Positions 37,838-46,867 of a stretch of DNA of 64,000 nucleotides are shown piece by piece. The DNA is from Methylobacteriaceae bacterium (GTDB lineage: Bacteria; Pseudomonadota; Alphaproteobacteria; Rhizobiales; Beijerinckiaceae): positions 62,001 to 126,000 of the forward strand of contig CANEZL010000010.1 of NCBI GenBank assembly GCA_947444195.1, written 5' to 3'. Each line of letters begins with the position of its first letter. Position 1 is the stretch's first letter. The translations under genes and the position numbers were made by a program. The notes beneath the pieces were generated by a model. The model did no database searches. It saw only the letters and a program-made list of their open reading frames with translations, and was not told the DNA's origin.

Positions 37838-39244
37838 TCAGGCGGGTTGGCGCCGCAGGGGCCAGGCGTCGCGGAAGAGCAGGCCCATCACCGCGAAGTA
37901 GAGGCCGGCGGCCCCGGCGACCGTGCCCGCGAGGCCGAGCTTGCCCGGAAAGGCCGGCGCCAGGACGAGGGCCGCCACCATCGCGCCGGTGGCGAGCCCG
38001 ACCTTGCACACGGGCAGGAGCGGCAGGCGCAGGCCCTCGCGATAGGCCCGCCAGCCGCAGACGAGGAAGCCCACGACGCTGCCCGCGAGGCAGCCGAGGC
38101 AGGCGCCGAGCAGGCCGCCCTGGACGAGGCCGAACCAGCAGCCGCCGAGCGTCACCACGGCCTCGACCAGGGTGATCTCCAGGAGCACGCGCGGGCGCTC
38201 GCAGAGCAGGAAGACCTGATCGATGAAGTGGACGCGCAGGTTGCGCACCGCCGCCGCGAGCGTCGCCACCGGCAGCAGCACGCGGGTGGCCTCGCGGAAT
38301 TCGGGGCCGATCAGCAAGTCGACGAGCGCCGGCGTCAGGCAGACGATTCCCGCGGTCGCCGGCATGAGGATGGCGAGCAGCAGGACACCGTTGCGCCCGA
38401 CCTGCGCGTAGGCCGCCTCGGGCCCCGAGCGCACCATCCGCTCCACCGCGATGGGGAAGGCGGCGGCCGTGACGAGCATGGCCGCCACCGAGGTGAGGCG
38501 CTGGCCGAGGCCCCAGCCCACCGAGAGCAGGCCCACCGCCGCCGCCCCGTCCACATGCTCGACGATGACCCGGATGCCGTTGACCACCGCCCAGCCGACG
38601 GCGCTGCCGGCGACCAGCGGCGCGCTGAACACCACCGCCCGGCGCAGGCTCGATCCGTCGAAGGCGAGGGCGCGGGAGGGAACGACCTTCCACCACAGGA
38701 AGGGCAGGATCGCGATCTGCGCGACGGCGAAGCCGGCGAGCGCCGCGGACGCCGTGGGAACCGCCTTGACGAGGGCTATCGCCAGCACGAGGCCGAGGAC
38801 GGGGCCGGCCGTCTGCGCCACGGTGTAGGTGAGGATCGCTCCCGCCGCGCGGGCGCGCTCGGCCATGTGGGTCATCAGCCCGCGGCTCACCGTGTAGGCG
38901 AGGGCGGCGGCCACGAGATCGGGGGTGAGCGCGGTGTCGCCGAGGGCGAGCACGGCGAGCGCCAGCCCGATCTGGAGGGCGCTGCTGCCCAGGAGCACCA
39001 CGTTCTCGTGGGCCCCCTGGCGCTCCCGCGCGTCTTCGCCCACCGCGGCGGCGTAGCGGAGCATGTAGCTCGACCACCATCCGAGGCAGATCTGGGACAC
39101 GAGTTCCTGCAGGGCGAGGACCAGGGCCACCGTGCCGTAGGCGGCCGGGGGCAGCAGGTGCGTCCAGATCACCACGGCGGCGAACTGGGCGAGAGGGCCG
39201 ATCAGCTGGGCCGGCAGGTATCGGAGCGTGCGGGACAGGAGCAC
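37838..39244 (-). CDS. Wzx/MATE-like polysaccharide flippase
   Basis: 468 residues, GTG start at 39244. About 12 transmembrane helices. The N-terminal RTLRYLPAQLIGPLAQFAAV and TYGTVALVLA-like AAYGTVALVLALQELVS match the polysaccharide-transporter (PST) family that flips undecaprenyl-linked repeat units to the periplasm. It is convergent with the acyltransferase pair and divergent from the c-di-GMP gene, so its promoter lies in 39245-39460. With the Wzz-like protein it suggests a Wzx/Wzy route, although no Wzy polymerase is in the window. Confidence 0.88.
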   Translation of the reverse strand: MLLSRTLRYLPAQLIGPLAQFAAVVIWTHLLPPAAYGTVALVLALQELVSQICLGWWSSYMLRYAAAVGEDARERQGAHENVVLLGSSALQIGLALAVLALGDTALTPDLVAAALAYTVSRGLMTHMAERARAAGAILTYTVAQTAGPVLGLVLAIALVKAVPTASAALAGFAVAQIAILPFLWWKVVPSRALAFDGSSLRRAVVFSAPLVAGSAVGWAVVNGIRVIVEHVDGAAAVGLLSVGWGLGQRLTSVAAMLVTAAAFPIAVERMVRSGPEAAYAQVGRNGVLLLAILMPATAGIVCLTPALVDLLIGPEFREATRVLLPVATLAAAVRNLRVHFIDQVFLLCERPRVLLEITLVEAVVTLGGCWFGLVQGGLLGACLGCLAGSVVGFLVCGWRAYREGLRLPLLPVCKVGLATGAMVAALVLAPAFPGKLGLAGTVAGAAGLYFAVMGLLFRDAWPLRRQPA

Positions 39245-39460
39245 GGACGTCTCGCTCGAGCGCTGCTGAGGGGCGCCGGATCGACGACGCGCGGAGGCCG
39301 CAACCTACAGCGATCCCCTCACCAAGGGATGAACCGGTGCGTGCCGCGCTGCGACGGGCCCGTCCGCGCGAGGTTGCGATGTATTAATCGAGACCGGAGA
39401 GTTTGTGGCCCGCGGCCCCGCGCGGTGCCGAATGTTCGATCTGCGGATGCCTTCCTGGCC

Positions 39461-42400
39461 ATGACCCGTGCGATACCCGACGAGGCGGTCCGTCTCGAAG
39501 CACTCCGGGATCTCGATATCCGGCGCGCCGCGGAACCGGTCTACGAGGCGATCTGCCGGACTGCGACGGCGCTGTTCGGCATGCCCATCGCGCTGGTCTC
39601 CCTGGTGGAGGAGCACACGCAGTGGTTCAAGGCGCGCTGCGGCCTCGATCTCGACGGCACGGCGCGCGAGGGCTCCTTCTGCACCTACACCATCACCTCC
39701 GACGAGGTGTTCGTGGTCGAGGACGCGCTCCACGACCCGCGCTTCGCCGGGAGCGTGCTGGTCCACGGGGCCTCGCGGGTCCGCTTCTACGCCGGCGCGC
39801 CCCTGATCCTCGGGTCCGGCCTGCGCCTCGGCGCGCTCTGCGTCTCCGACCATGTGCCGCGCCGCTTCTCCCAGCGGCAGCGGGCGCAGCTGCAGGACCT
39901 CGCGCAGGTCGTGGCGGCCCAGCTCCGCTCGGGCCAGGCCGAGCGCGAGGCGCGCGCCAGCGCGGCGAACTTCCGGATGCTCGCCGAGAGCACCAACGAC
40001 ATGATCACGCGCTGCGACCGACGGGGCCGGCGCGTCTACGTCTCGCCGGCCTCGCAGAGCCTTCTCGGCTACCGGCCGGAGGAACTGATCGGCACGCGCC
40101 CCCTGGACATGATCCATCCCGACGACGCCGAGGGCTACGCGCGGGTGCTGAAGCAGGTGAACGCGGGCAGCCTCGCCCGCGCCGTCACGCAGCAGCGCTA
40201 CCGCCACAAGGACGGGTCCTGGGTCTGGGTCGAGGTCTCCTTCGGCATCGCCCCGGCCCAGGACGGGGGTCGGCCGGAGGGCTTCATCGCGGCCGTCCGC
40301 GACGTCTCGCGGCGCAAGGCGGAGGAGGACCGGATGGCGCATCTGGCGCGCCATGACCCGCTCACCGAATTGCCGAACCGGATCCTGCTCCGGGAGACCC
40401 TGGACCGGGCGAGCCTGCAGGCCGGCCGGGGCGGGCCGGGATTCGCCCTGCACTGCCTCGACCTCGACCGCTTCAAGCGGGTCAACGACACCTTCGGCCA
40501 CCAGGCCGGCGACGCCCTGCTGCGCGGCGTCGCGGAGCGCCTGCGCGCCCTGCTGGGGCCCGGGGATACCGCGGCGCGCCTCGGCGGCGACGAGTTCGTG
40601 ATCGTCCAGGCCGGCTGCGCGGGCCCCGAGGCGGCGGGGCGGCTCGCGGCCGGCATCGTCGCGGCGATGCACGAGCCGATCGAGCTCGGCGGGTTCCGCG
40701 CCCAGGTCGGCGTCAGCATCGGGACGGCGCTCGCGCCCCTCCACGGCTTCGACCCCGCGCGCCTGCTGGCACTCGCCGACCAGGCGCTCTACGAGGCCAA
40801 GGCGGCCGGCCGCAACAACTGGCGCCTCGCCTCGGAGGCGCCCCCGTGCCGGGCGGTCTTCCTCGACGCGGACCGGGTCCAGCTCGGCGCGCGACCGGCC
40901 GTTGCGGGGGAGAGGCCCCGGGATAGGAATCTCGACGCCGGCTGCCTCGAAGCCCTCGTCATCGCCACGGGCGCCCTGATCTGGTGCATGGACGCCTCCG
41001 GCCGACTCGCGGAGGGGAGGGGCTGGGAAGCCTTGACCGGCCGCAGCTTCGCGGCCTGCCGGGCCATGGGCTGGCGCGCCCTCGTCCACCCCGACGACCG
41101 CGTGCCGATGACGCGCGCCTGGCGGCAGATCGCCGCCTCGCAGGCGGGCGGCACGCTGGAGGGCCGGGTCCGACGCCCGGACGGGACCTGCCGCTGGCTG
41201 CGCGTCCAGGCCGTGCCGGTGGCGTCGGCCGACGGCGCCCCCGGCACCTGGATCGGAACCGCGATCGACATCGACGAGCACAGGCGGGCCGAGGAGCGGG
41301 CGCGGCAGGGCGCCGATCGCGACGCCCTCACCGGCCTGCCCGGCCGCAAGCCGTTCCTCGAGCGGCTGGAGGCGGCGCTGGCCGCCGCCGCGCGCGCGGG
41401 CACGGATGCCTGCCTCCTCCTGCTCGACCTCGACGGGCTCCGGGAGACGAACGGCGTCCACGGCCCCGAATCCGGGGACGCGGTCCTCGTCGAGGTGGCC
41501 GCCCGCCTGACGGCGGAGCTCGGCCCCGCGGACGTGCTGGCCCGGCTCGGCGACGACGAGTTCGCGCTGCTCCTCACCGGGGCCGACCTCGCGCGGGCGG
41601 AGGCCCGGGCCGAGGCCCTGCTGGCCCGCCTGCGGCAGCCCTTCGAGCATGGCGGGCGCCGGTTCTCCTGCGGCGGCAGCATCGGCATCGCGGCCCGTTC
41701 CGAGGCGGACGGCGCGGCCACGCTGATGACCGACGCCGGCGCCGCGCTCCGGCGCGCCAAGGCGCAGGGGCGCAACCGCGCCTCCACCTTCTGCCCGGCC
41801 ATGCGCACCGAGGCCGAGCGGCGCGCGCGCATCGGCACGGAGATCCGCGCGGCCCTCGCCGCCGGGCAGATCGTGCCCTTCTACCAGCCGAAGGTCTGCT
41901 GCGTGACCGGCCGGGTCAGCGGCTTCGAGGCGCTGGCGCGCTGGCAGCACCCGCAGCAGGGCGTGCTGACCCCCGGCTATTTCGGCACGGCCTTCGAGGA
42001 TCCGGAACTGGCCGGCGCCATCGGCGAGGCCCTGTTCGGGCAGATCGCCGCCGACATCCGCGCGTGGCGGGGGGCGCGGCTGCGCACCGGCCGCATCGCC
42101 CTCAACCTGTCCTCGGCGGAGTTCCGCAAGCCGGACCTCGCCGCGACCTTGCTGGAGGGCTTGGCGGCCCACGCCATCCCGACCGCGCTGTTCGAGGTTG
42201 AGGTCACCGAGACGGTGTTCCTGGGCGAGGGCGCCGAAGGCGTCCCGGCGGTCCTGAAGCGGCTGCACGAGAGCGGCGTCCTCGTCACCCTGGACGATTT
42301 CGGGACGGGCTTCGCCTCGCTCACCCATCTGAAGCAGTTCCCGGTCGGCCACCTGAAGGTGGACCAGAGCTTCGTGCGCAACATGGAGCACGACCCCGAC

Positions 42401-42637
42401 GACGCGGCCATCGTGGCGGCGGTGATCGGCCTCGGGCACGCCCTCGGCATGCAGGTGACGGCGGAGGGGGTGGAGAGCGCGGGCCAGGCCGAGCGCCTGC
42501 GCGCCCTCGGCTGCGACTACGCGCAGGGCTACCGCTACGCCAAGCCCATGGCGGGCTCGCGGGTGCCGCACTTCCTGCGCACCTGGACCCGGTCGCGCCC
42601 GCCGGAGATGGCGCTGCCGCTCCGCCGGAAGGCGTGA
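39461..42637 (+). CDS. c-di-GMP signalling protein: GAF-PAS-GGDEF-PAS-GGDEF-EAL
   Basis: 1058 residues from the ATG at 39461; the frame is open far upstream, antisense to the flippase, but the GAF domain begins here. Order: GAF (about 20-165), PAS (170-285), GGDEF with intact GGDEF at 375-379, second PAS (about 490-600), a degenerate GGDEF reading GDDEF at 697-701, and EAL at 823-825 with LNLS, VTE, LDDFGTG and KVDQSF present. Neither GGDEF has the RxxD inhibitory site (GPGD and GPAD instead). No transmembrane helix is seen, so sensing is cytosolic. It may be a diguanylate cyclase, a phosphodiesterase or both, and its place beside the polysaccharide locus suggests control of glycan output. 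Confidence 0.93.
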   Translation: MTRAIPDEAVRLEALRDLDIRRAAEPVYEAICRTATALFGMPIALVSLVEEHTQWFKARCGLDLDGTAREGSFCTYTITSDEVFVVEDALHDPRFAGSVLVHGASRVRFYAGAPLILGSGLRLGALCVSDHVPRRFSQRQRAQLQDLAQVVAAQLRSGQAEREARASAANFRMLAESTNDMITRCDRRGRRVYVSPASQSLLGYRPEELIGTRPLDMIHPDDAEGYARVLKQVNAGSLARAVTQQRYRHKDGSWVWVEVSFGIAPAQDGGRPEGFIAAVRDVSRRKAEEDRMAHLARHDPLTELPNRILLRETLDRASLQAGRGGPGFALHCLDLDRFKRVNDTFGHQAGDALLRGVAERLRALLGPGDTAARLGGDEFVIVQAGCAGPEAAGRLAAGIVAAMHEPIELGGFRAQVGVSIGTALAPLHGFDPARLLALADQALYEAKAAGRNNWRLASEAPPCRAVFLDADRVQLGARPAVAGERPRDRNLDAGCLEALVIATGALIWCMDASGRLAEGRGWEALTGRSFAACRAMGWRALVHPDDRVPMTRAWRQIAASQAGGTLEGRVRRPDGTCRWLRVQAVPVASADGAPGTWIGTAIDIDEHRRAEERARQGADRDALTGLPGRKPFLERLEAALAAAARAGTDACLLLLDLDGLRETNGVHGPESGDAVLVEVAARLTAELGPADVLARLGDDEFALLLTGADLARAEARAEALLARLRQPFEHGGRRFSCGGSIGIAARSEADGAATLMTDAGAALRRAKAQGRNRASTFCPAMRTEAERRARIGTEIRAALAAGQIVPFYQPKVCCVTGRVSGFEALARWQHPQQGVLTPGYFGTAFEDPELAGAIGEALFGQIAADIRAWRGARLRTGRIALNLSSAEFRKPDLAATLLEGLAAHAIPTALFEVEVTETVFLGEGAEGVPAVLKRLHESGVLVTLDDFGTGFASLTHLKQFPVGHLKVDQSFVRNMEHDPDDAAIVAAVIGLGHALGMQVTAEGVESAGQAERLRALGCDYAQGYRYAKPMAGSRVPHFLRTWTRSRPPEMALPLRRKA

Positions 42638-42699
42638 GGCCGCGCCCCGCGAGGCGCGGGATCGCCCGGCGGGAGCGGTCTGGGAATGGGAGGGGTGTC

Positions 42700-42775
42700 T
42701 GGCTCCCCGAGCAGGACTCGAACCTGCGACAAGGCGATTAACAGTCGCCTGCTCTACCAACTGAGCTATCGGGGA
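42700..42775 (-). tRNA. tRNA-Asn (anticodon GTT)
   Basis: 76 nt on the minus strand including an encoded CCA. The acceptor stem pairs TCCCCGA with TCGGGGA, the D arm is GCTCAGTTGGTAGAGC, the anticodon loop is CTGTTAA, and the T arm contains GGTTCGAGTCC. All four arms pair. No integrase or duplicated 3' end was seen nearby. Confidence 0.97.
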
Positions 42776-42900
42776 TCAGCCGGGGCTGCTTAGGCGATCG
42801 CCGGTCGAGCGTCAATGGAGGCGCCCGCCGCGATGGCATTGCATTCGCCGCGGCGCGACTCTACCCGCATCGACGGCGAAACATCGTTCCAGGAGCCGTC

Positions 42901-44196
42901 ATGGGCGTTTCCCCCGAGGCCGCCGCCCGTCTGTCCGCGCTGCCCCCGGCCGTGCGGCGGGGCGAACCGGCGACCTGGATGAACCCGGGCCGCCGCCCCG
43001 CCGCCGACGCGCTGGCGGATGCGGAGATGGGCGCGGCCGACCTAGAGGCGGCCGAGGCGCGCTGGCGGCGCTTCGCGCCCCTGCTGGCCCGGCTCTTCCC
43101 GGAGATCGAGGACGGTCGGATCGATTCCCGCCTCCTCGCCCTGCCCGAGGCGACCGCGCGGGCGGTCGTCGCGGGCGGGTCCGGCCGGGTCTGGGTCAAG
43201 GCCGACCACGACCTGCCGGTCACCGGCTGCATCAAGGCGCGGGGCGGGGTCTACGAGGTCCTGGCCTATGCCGAGCGCCTCGCCGCCGGGGCCGGCCTGC
43301 TGGAGGGCGCCGCGGACTACGGCGCCTTCGCCGCGGCGCCGTTCCGGGCGATGTTCGCCCGGCACGTGGTCGCGGTGGGCAGCACGGGCAATCTCGGCTT
43401 CAGCGTCGGGCTGATGGCCCGCGCCCTCGGCTTCGCGGTCGAGGTGCACATGTCCCACGACGCCAAGGCCTGGAAGAAGGAGCGCCTGCGCGCCCTCGGC
43501 GCCGCGGTGATCGAGCATCCGGGCGATTACGGCTCGGCGGTCGCCGCCGCGCGCGCGGCCTTCGCCGACCGGGCGGACGCGCATTTCGTGGACGACGAGG
43601 ATTCCCGCGACCTCTTCCTCGGCTACGCCGCCGCCGCCCGAGACCTCCGGCGCCAGCTCGCGGCGGCCGGCATCCCGGTCGATGCCGAGCACCCCCTCTT
43701 CGTCTACCTGCCCTGCGGGGTCGGCGGCGCGCCGGGGGGCGTGGCCTTCGGGCTGAGCCTGCTGTTCGGCGACGCCGTGCGGCCGGTCTTCGTGGAGCCG
43801 GTGGCCGCCCCCTGCATGCTGCTGCAGCTCGCCGCCGGCCCCGAGCACCCCGTCAGCGTCTACGCCATCGGCCTCGACAACCGCACGGCGGCCGACGGCC
43901 TCGCCTGCGCCAGCGCCTCCCTTCTCGCGGCGCGCGCGGCCGGTCCCCTGGTGGAGGCCGTCGTCACCGTGGCGGACGACGCGCTCTTCCGCTGGCTCCG
44001 GCGGCTCTGGGACGAGGCCGGCCTGCGGCTCGAACCCTCCGCCGCGGCCGGGTTCGCGGCCGTCGCGCCCTTCGCCGCCGGGATCGATCCGGGTCTCGCC
44101 GCCCGGGCCACGCATCTGGTCTGGACCACGGGCGGCGCGCACCTGCCGGACGCCGAATTCGAGGCGGCCCTGGCCCGGGGACGGACGGCCGCGTGA
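42901..44196 (+). CDS. dsdA: D-serine ammonia-lyase (dehydratase)
   Basis: 431 residues. PLP enzyme converting D-serine to pyruvate and ammonia in the cytosol. The PLP lysine lies in VTGCIKARGG, the phosphate-binding loop in VGSTGNLGFSVG, and the glycine loop in CGVGGAPGG. KADHDLPVTGCIKARGG, read in parts, and the N-terminal TWMNPGRRP are specific for DsdA rather than other fold-type II lyases. AGGAG lies five bases before the ATG. No DsdC or DsdX partner is adjacent. It stands 334 bases before the branched-chain amino-acid transporter genes, so use of D-serine for nitrogen or detoxification is plausible. Confidence 0.93.
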   Translation: MGVSPEAAARLSALPPAVRRGEPATWMNPGRRPAADALADAEMGAADLEAAEARWRRFAPLLARLFPEIEDGRIDSRLLALPEATARAVVAGGSGRVWVKADHDLPVTGCIKARGGVYEVLAYAERLAAGAGLLEGAADYGAFAAAPFRAMFARHVVAVGSTGNLGFSVGLMARALGFAVEVHMSHDAKAWKKERLRALGAAVIEHPGDYGSAVAAARAAFADRADAHFVDDEDSRDLFLGYAAAARDLRRQLAAAGIPVDAEHPLFVYLPCGVGGAPGGVAFGLSLLFGDAVRPVFVEPVAAPCMLLQLAAGPEHPVSVYAIGLDNRTAADGLACASASLLAARAAGPLVEAVVTVADDALFRWLRRLWDEAGLRLEPSAAAGFAAVAPFAAGIDPGLAARATHLVWTTGGAHLPDAEFEAALARGRTAA

Positions 44197-44529
44197 GGGG
44201 CGCGGCCGGGCGGCGGCCTGCGACGATCCGACCCGGCCTCGACCCATGATGAGATCAGGGATCGGGCGCCTCGCCCAAGACGTACCGGCCGCGGCTCACG
44301 ATCAGCGCCACGTCACGTCGTGCAGCGGGAGCGTGCAGAGCCCGGAACGCGAGCAGGGGTCGGTTTCGAAACCTGTGCACTGTCAGGCGTCCGGCGCCCC
44401 GTGCCCTGCGCCGACGAATTTGTTCGGTCGACAATACTCCAATGCCAAGATAAGCGAGGGGTAAGCTCGGCCCCCGATGGGGCCGGGGCGCATGCCGAAC
44501 AACGGCAGCGACAACGGAGGAAACACGGG
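44197..44529. other. Upstream region of the branched-chain amino-acid transporter operon
   Basis: 333 bases without a supported gene. A near-palindrome TTGTTCGGTCGACAA lies at 44420-44434, and the leader has a 7-bp hairpin at 44468-44485 (CGGCCCC with GGGGCCG). GGAGGA at 44517-44522 is the ribosome-binding site. A promoter probably lies around 44420-44455, but no strong -35/-10 pair was seen. Confidence 0.5.
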
Positions 44530-45753
44530 ATGAGACTGACCACGCGCGCCTTCATGGGCGCTCTGCTCGGCGCGACGGCCCTGACCGCCTTCGGCCTGTC
44601 GGCCCAGGCCGCCGATCCCATCAAGATCGGCCTGACCGGGCCCTATACCGGCGGCTCCTCCTCGATGGGCGTCTCGATGCGCGACGGCGCCAAGCTCGCC
44701 GCCGCCGAGATCAACAAGAACGGCGGCGTGCTCGGCCGCCAGATCCAGCTCGTGGAGCGCGACGACGAGGCCAAGAACGAGGTCGGCGCCCAGGTCGCCC
44801 AGGAGCTGATCAACAAGGAGAAGGTCGTCGCCACCGTCGGCTTCATCAACACCGGCGTGGCGCTCGCCGCGCAGCGCTTCTACCAGGAAGCCGAGATCCC
44901 GGTGTTCAACAACGTCGCCACCGGCACGATCATCACCAACCAGTTCAAGGAGCCGGACTACGACAACAACTACGTCTTCCGGAACTCGGCCTACGACGTG
45001 CTCCAGGCCGGCATGATGGTCGACGAGGCCCTGGCCCAGGGCCACAAGAAGATCGCCGTGCTCGCCGACTCGACCAATTACGGCCAGCTCGGCCGCGAGG
45101 ACATCGAGAAGTACCTCGCCACCAAGTCGATCAAGCCGGTCGCGGTGGAGAAGTTCAACATCAAGGACGTCGACATGACGGCCCAGCTGCTGAAGTCGCA
45201 GCAGGCCGGCGCCGACGTGATCCTCGCCTACGGCATCGGGCCGGAACTCGCGCAGATCTCCAACGGTATGGCCAAGCTCGGCTGGAAGGTGCCGATGATC
45301 ACGTCGTGGCCGGCCTCGATGCAGAGCTTCATCGATATCGCCGGCACCAACGGCAACGGCGTGATCATGCCGCAGACCTTCATCGAGGATCAGACCCTGC
45401 CCAAGCGCAAGGCCTTCCTCGAGACCTACTACAAGACCTACGGCGTGACGAAGATCCCGACCCCGGTGGCCGGCGCCCAGGGCTACGACTCGGTCTACCT
45501 GATCGCGGCCGCGATCAAGCAGGCCGGCTCCACCGACGGGCCGAAGATCCGCGAGGCGTTGGAGAACCTGAAGGAGAAGGTCGAGGGCGTCGTCACCACC
45601 TACGACAAGCCGTTCACGGCCAAGGACCACAACGCGATCACCCGCAACATGGTCGTGTTCGGCAAGGTGCAGGACGGCAAGATCGTCTACGCGAAGCCCG
45701 AGGACGCCAAGAACGCGGGCACCGTCCGCGTGAAGGAAAAGTCCTCCAACTGA
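44530..45753 (+). CDS. Branched-chain amino-acid ABC transporter substrate-binding protein
   Basis: 407 residues. Type I periplasmic binding protein of the LivJ/LivK kind. A signal peptide covers about 1-26 (FMGALLGATALTAFGLSAQA, cut before ADPIKIG). Ligand-fold features are GLTGPYTGGSSSMGVSMRDG, INKNGGVLGRQI and, in the second lobe, ILAYGIGPELAQI and VAGAQGYDSVYL. A strong GGAGGA precedes the start. The permease gene follows 88 bases downstream. The ligand might be leucine-type amino acids, amides or other small compounds, as this family is broad. Confidence 0.93.
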   Translation: MRLTTRAFMGALLGATALTAFGLSAQAADPIKIGLTGPYTGGSSSMGVSMRDGAKLAAAEINKNGGVLGRQIQLVERDDEAKNEVGAQVAQELINKEKVVATVGFINTGVALAAQRFYQEAEIPVFNNVATGTIITNQFKEPDYDNNYVFRNSAYDVLQAGMMVDEALAQGHKKIAVLADSTNYGQLGREDIEKYLATKSIKPVAVEKFNIKDVDMTAQLLKSQQAGADVILAYGIGPELAQISNGMAKLGWKVPMITSWPASMQSFIDIAGTNGNGVIMPQTFIEDQTLPKRKAFLETYYKTYGVTKIPTPVAGAQGYDSVYLIAAAIKQAGSTDGPKIREALENLKEKVEGVVTTYDKPFTAKDHNAITRNMVVFGKVQDGKIVYAKPEDAKNAGTVRVKEKSSN

Positions 45754-45841
45754 GCCGGTGCCGCGGGCGGTCCATTGGGCCGCCCGCCCTCGCGTCCGCC
45801 GCCCGTGCGGACCGCCTCCTCCCTTCGCAACGGCGCCCGCA

Positions 45842-46714
45842 ATGGCCATCTTCCTGCAGCTTGTCTCCTCCGGCATCGCCGTCGGCATGATCTATGCCGC
45901 GATTGCCTTCGGCTACCAGCTCACCTTCGCCACCTCGAAGACCCTCAACTTCGGGCAGGGCGAGGCGCTGGCCCTCGGTGCCCTGTTCGGCCTGACCCTG
46001 GTGCCCTTCGTCGGCTACTGGCTGATGATCCCCCTGGTCCTCGTGTTCGGCCTCGCCCTCGGCGCCGTCGTCGAGCGCCTGGGCGTCCGCCCGGCGGTCA
46101 AGATCAAGTCCGAGTACGGGTGGATCATGGCCACCATCGCGCTGGGGATCATCTTCAAGAACGTCGCCGAGAACATCTGGGGCCGTGACGACATCAAGTT
46201 CCCCTCACCTTTGCCCGAGCAGGCGATCCAGGTCGCGGGCATCCGCATCCTGCCGATGGAGATCCTGATCGTCGTCGGCGCGCTGCTGATGATGCTCGCG
46301 GTGGAGTTGTTCAACCGCAAGTCGATCTGGGGCAAGGCGGTGGTGGCCACCTCCAACGACATCGACGCCGCCGGCCTGATGGGCATCGACACCAAGCGGA
46401 TCATCACCCTGTCCTACTCCATCAGCGCCGCCACCGCCGCCTTCGCGGGCGTGCTCGTGGCGCCCGTCACCCTCACCGGGGCGACGATGGGGGCCGTGCT
46501 CGCGCTCAAGGCCTTCGCGGTGGCGATCATCGGCGGCCTCGAATCCGGCCTCGGCGTCATCGTCGGCGGCCTGATCCTCGGGATCGCGGAGACCCTGACC
46601 GGCTACTACATCTCGACGGGCTACAAGGACGTGCCGGGCCTGATCCTGCTCCTCGTCGTGCTCTCGATCCGCCCGGTCGGCCTCTTCGGCAAGGCCGTGA
46701 TCAAGAAGGTCTGA
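45842..46714 (+). CDS. livH: Branched-chain amino-acid ABC transporter permease (LivH type)
   Basis: 290 residues, about eight transmembrane helices. The LivH signature is seen in GIAVGMIYAAIAFGYQLTFATS, TLNFGQGEALALGA and IAVVGGLESGLG-like AIIGGLESGLGVIVGG. The ATG at 45842 was chosen because the frame before it lacks membrane segments. It pairs with the LivM half of the next protein to form the channel. Confidence 0.93.
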   Translation: MAIFLQLVSSGIAVGMIYAAIAFGYQLTFATSKTLNFGQGEALALGALFGLTLVPFVGYWLMIPLVLVFGLALGAVVERLGVRPAVKIKSEYGWIMATIALGIIFKNVAENIWGRDDIKFPSPLPEQAIQVAGIRILPMEILIVVGALLMMLAVELFNRKSIWGKAVVATSNDIDAAGLMGIDTKRIITLSYSISAATAAFAGVLVAPVTLTGATMGAVLALKAFAVAIIGGLESGLGVIVGGLILGIAETLTGYYISTGYKDVPGLILLLVVLSIRPVGLFGKAVIKKV

Positions 46715-46867
46715 GGGGCGGCCCGCCGCCCCCGCCTCGCGCCGCCCTCCGCCCAGCCAGCGGGGGGCGCACCCGAAGCAAGGCCGCTGTGACGCCCCGG
46801 ATCGCCCCGCGACCGGAGACCGATCCGGCCTCCCGCCCCAACCCTATCCGGACGGAACTCCGACGCC

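Noticed and set aside
37733..39460. A 576-codon open extension upstream of the c-di-GMP gene
   Set aside because: It is antisense to the flippase gene, rich in A, R, G and H, and has no domain. It is a by-product of high GC.
42700..42775. tRNA-Asn as an island integration site
   Set aside because: No integrase, no duplicated tRNA 3' end and no composition change were seen on either side; neighbours look like normal chromosomal genes.
44420..44434. Near-palindrome as a defined regulator site for the amino-acid transporter
   Set aside because: Symmetry is imperfect and no regulator gene is adjacent; it is mentioned only in the intergenic description.
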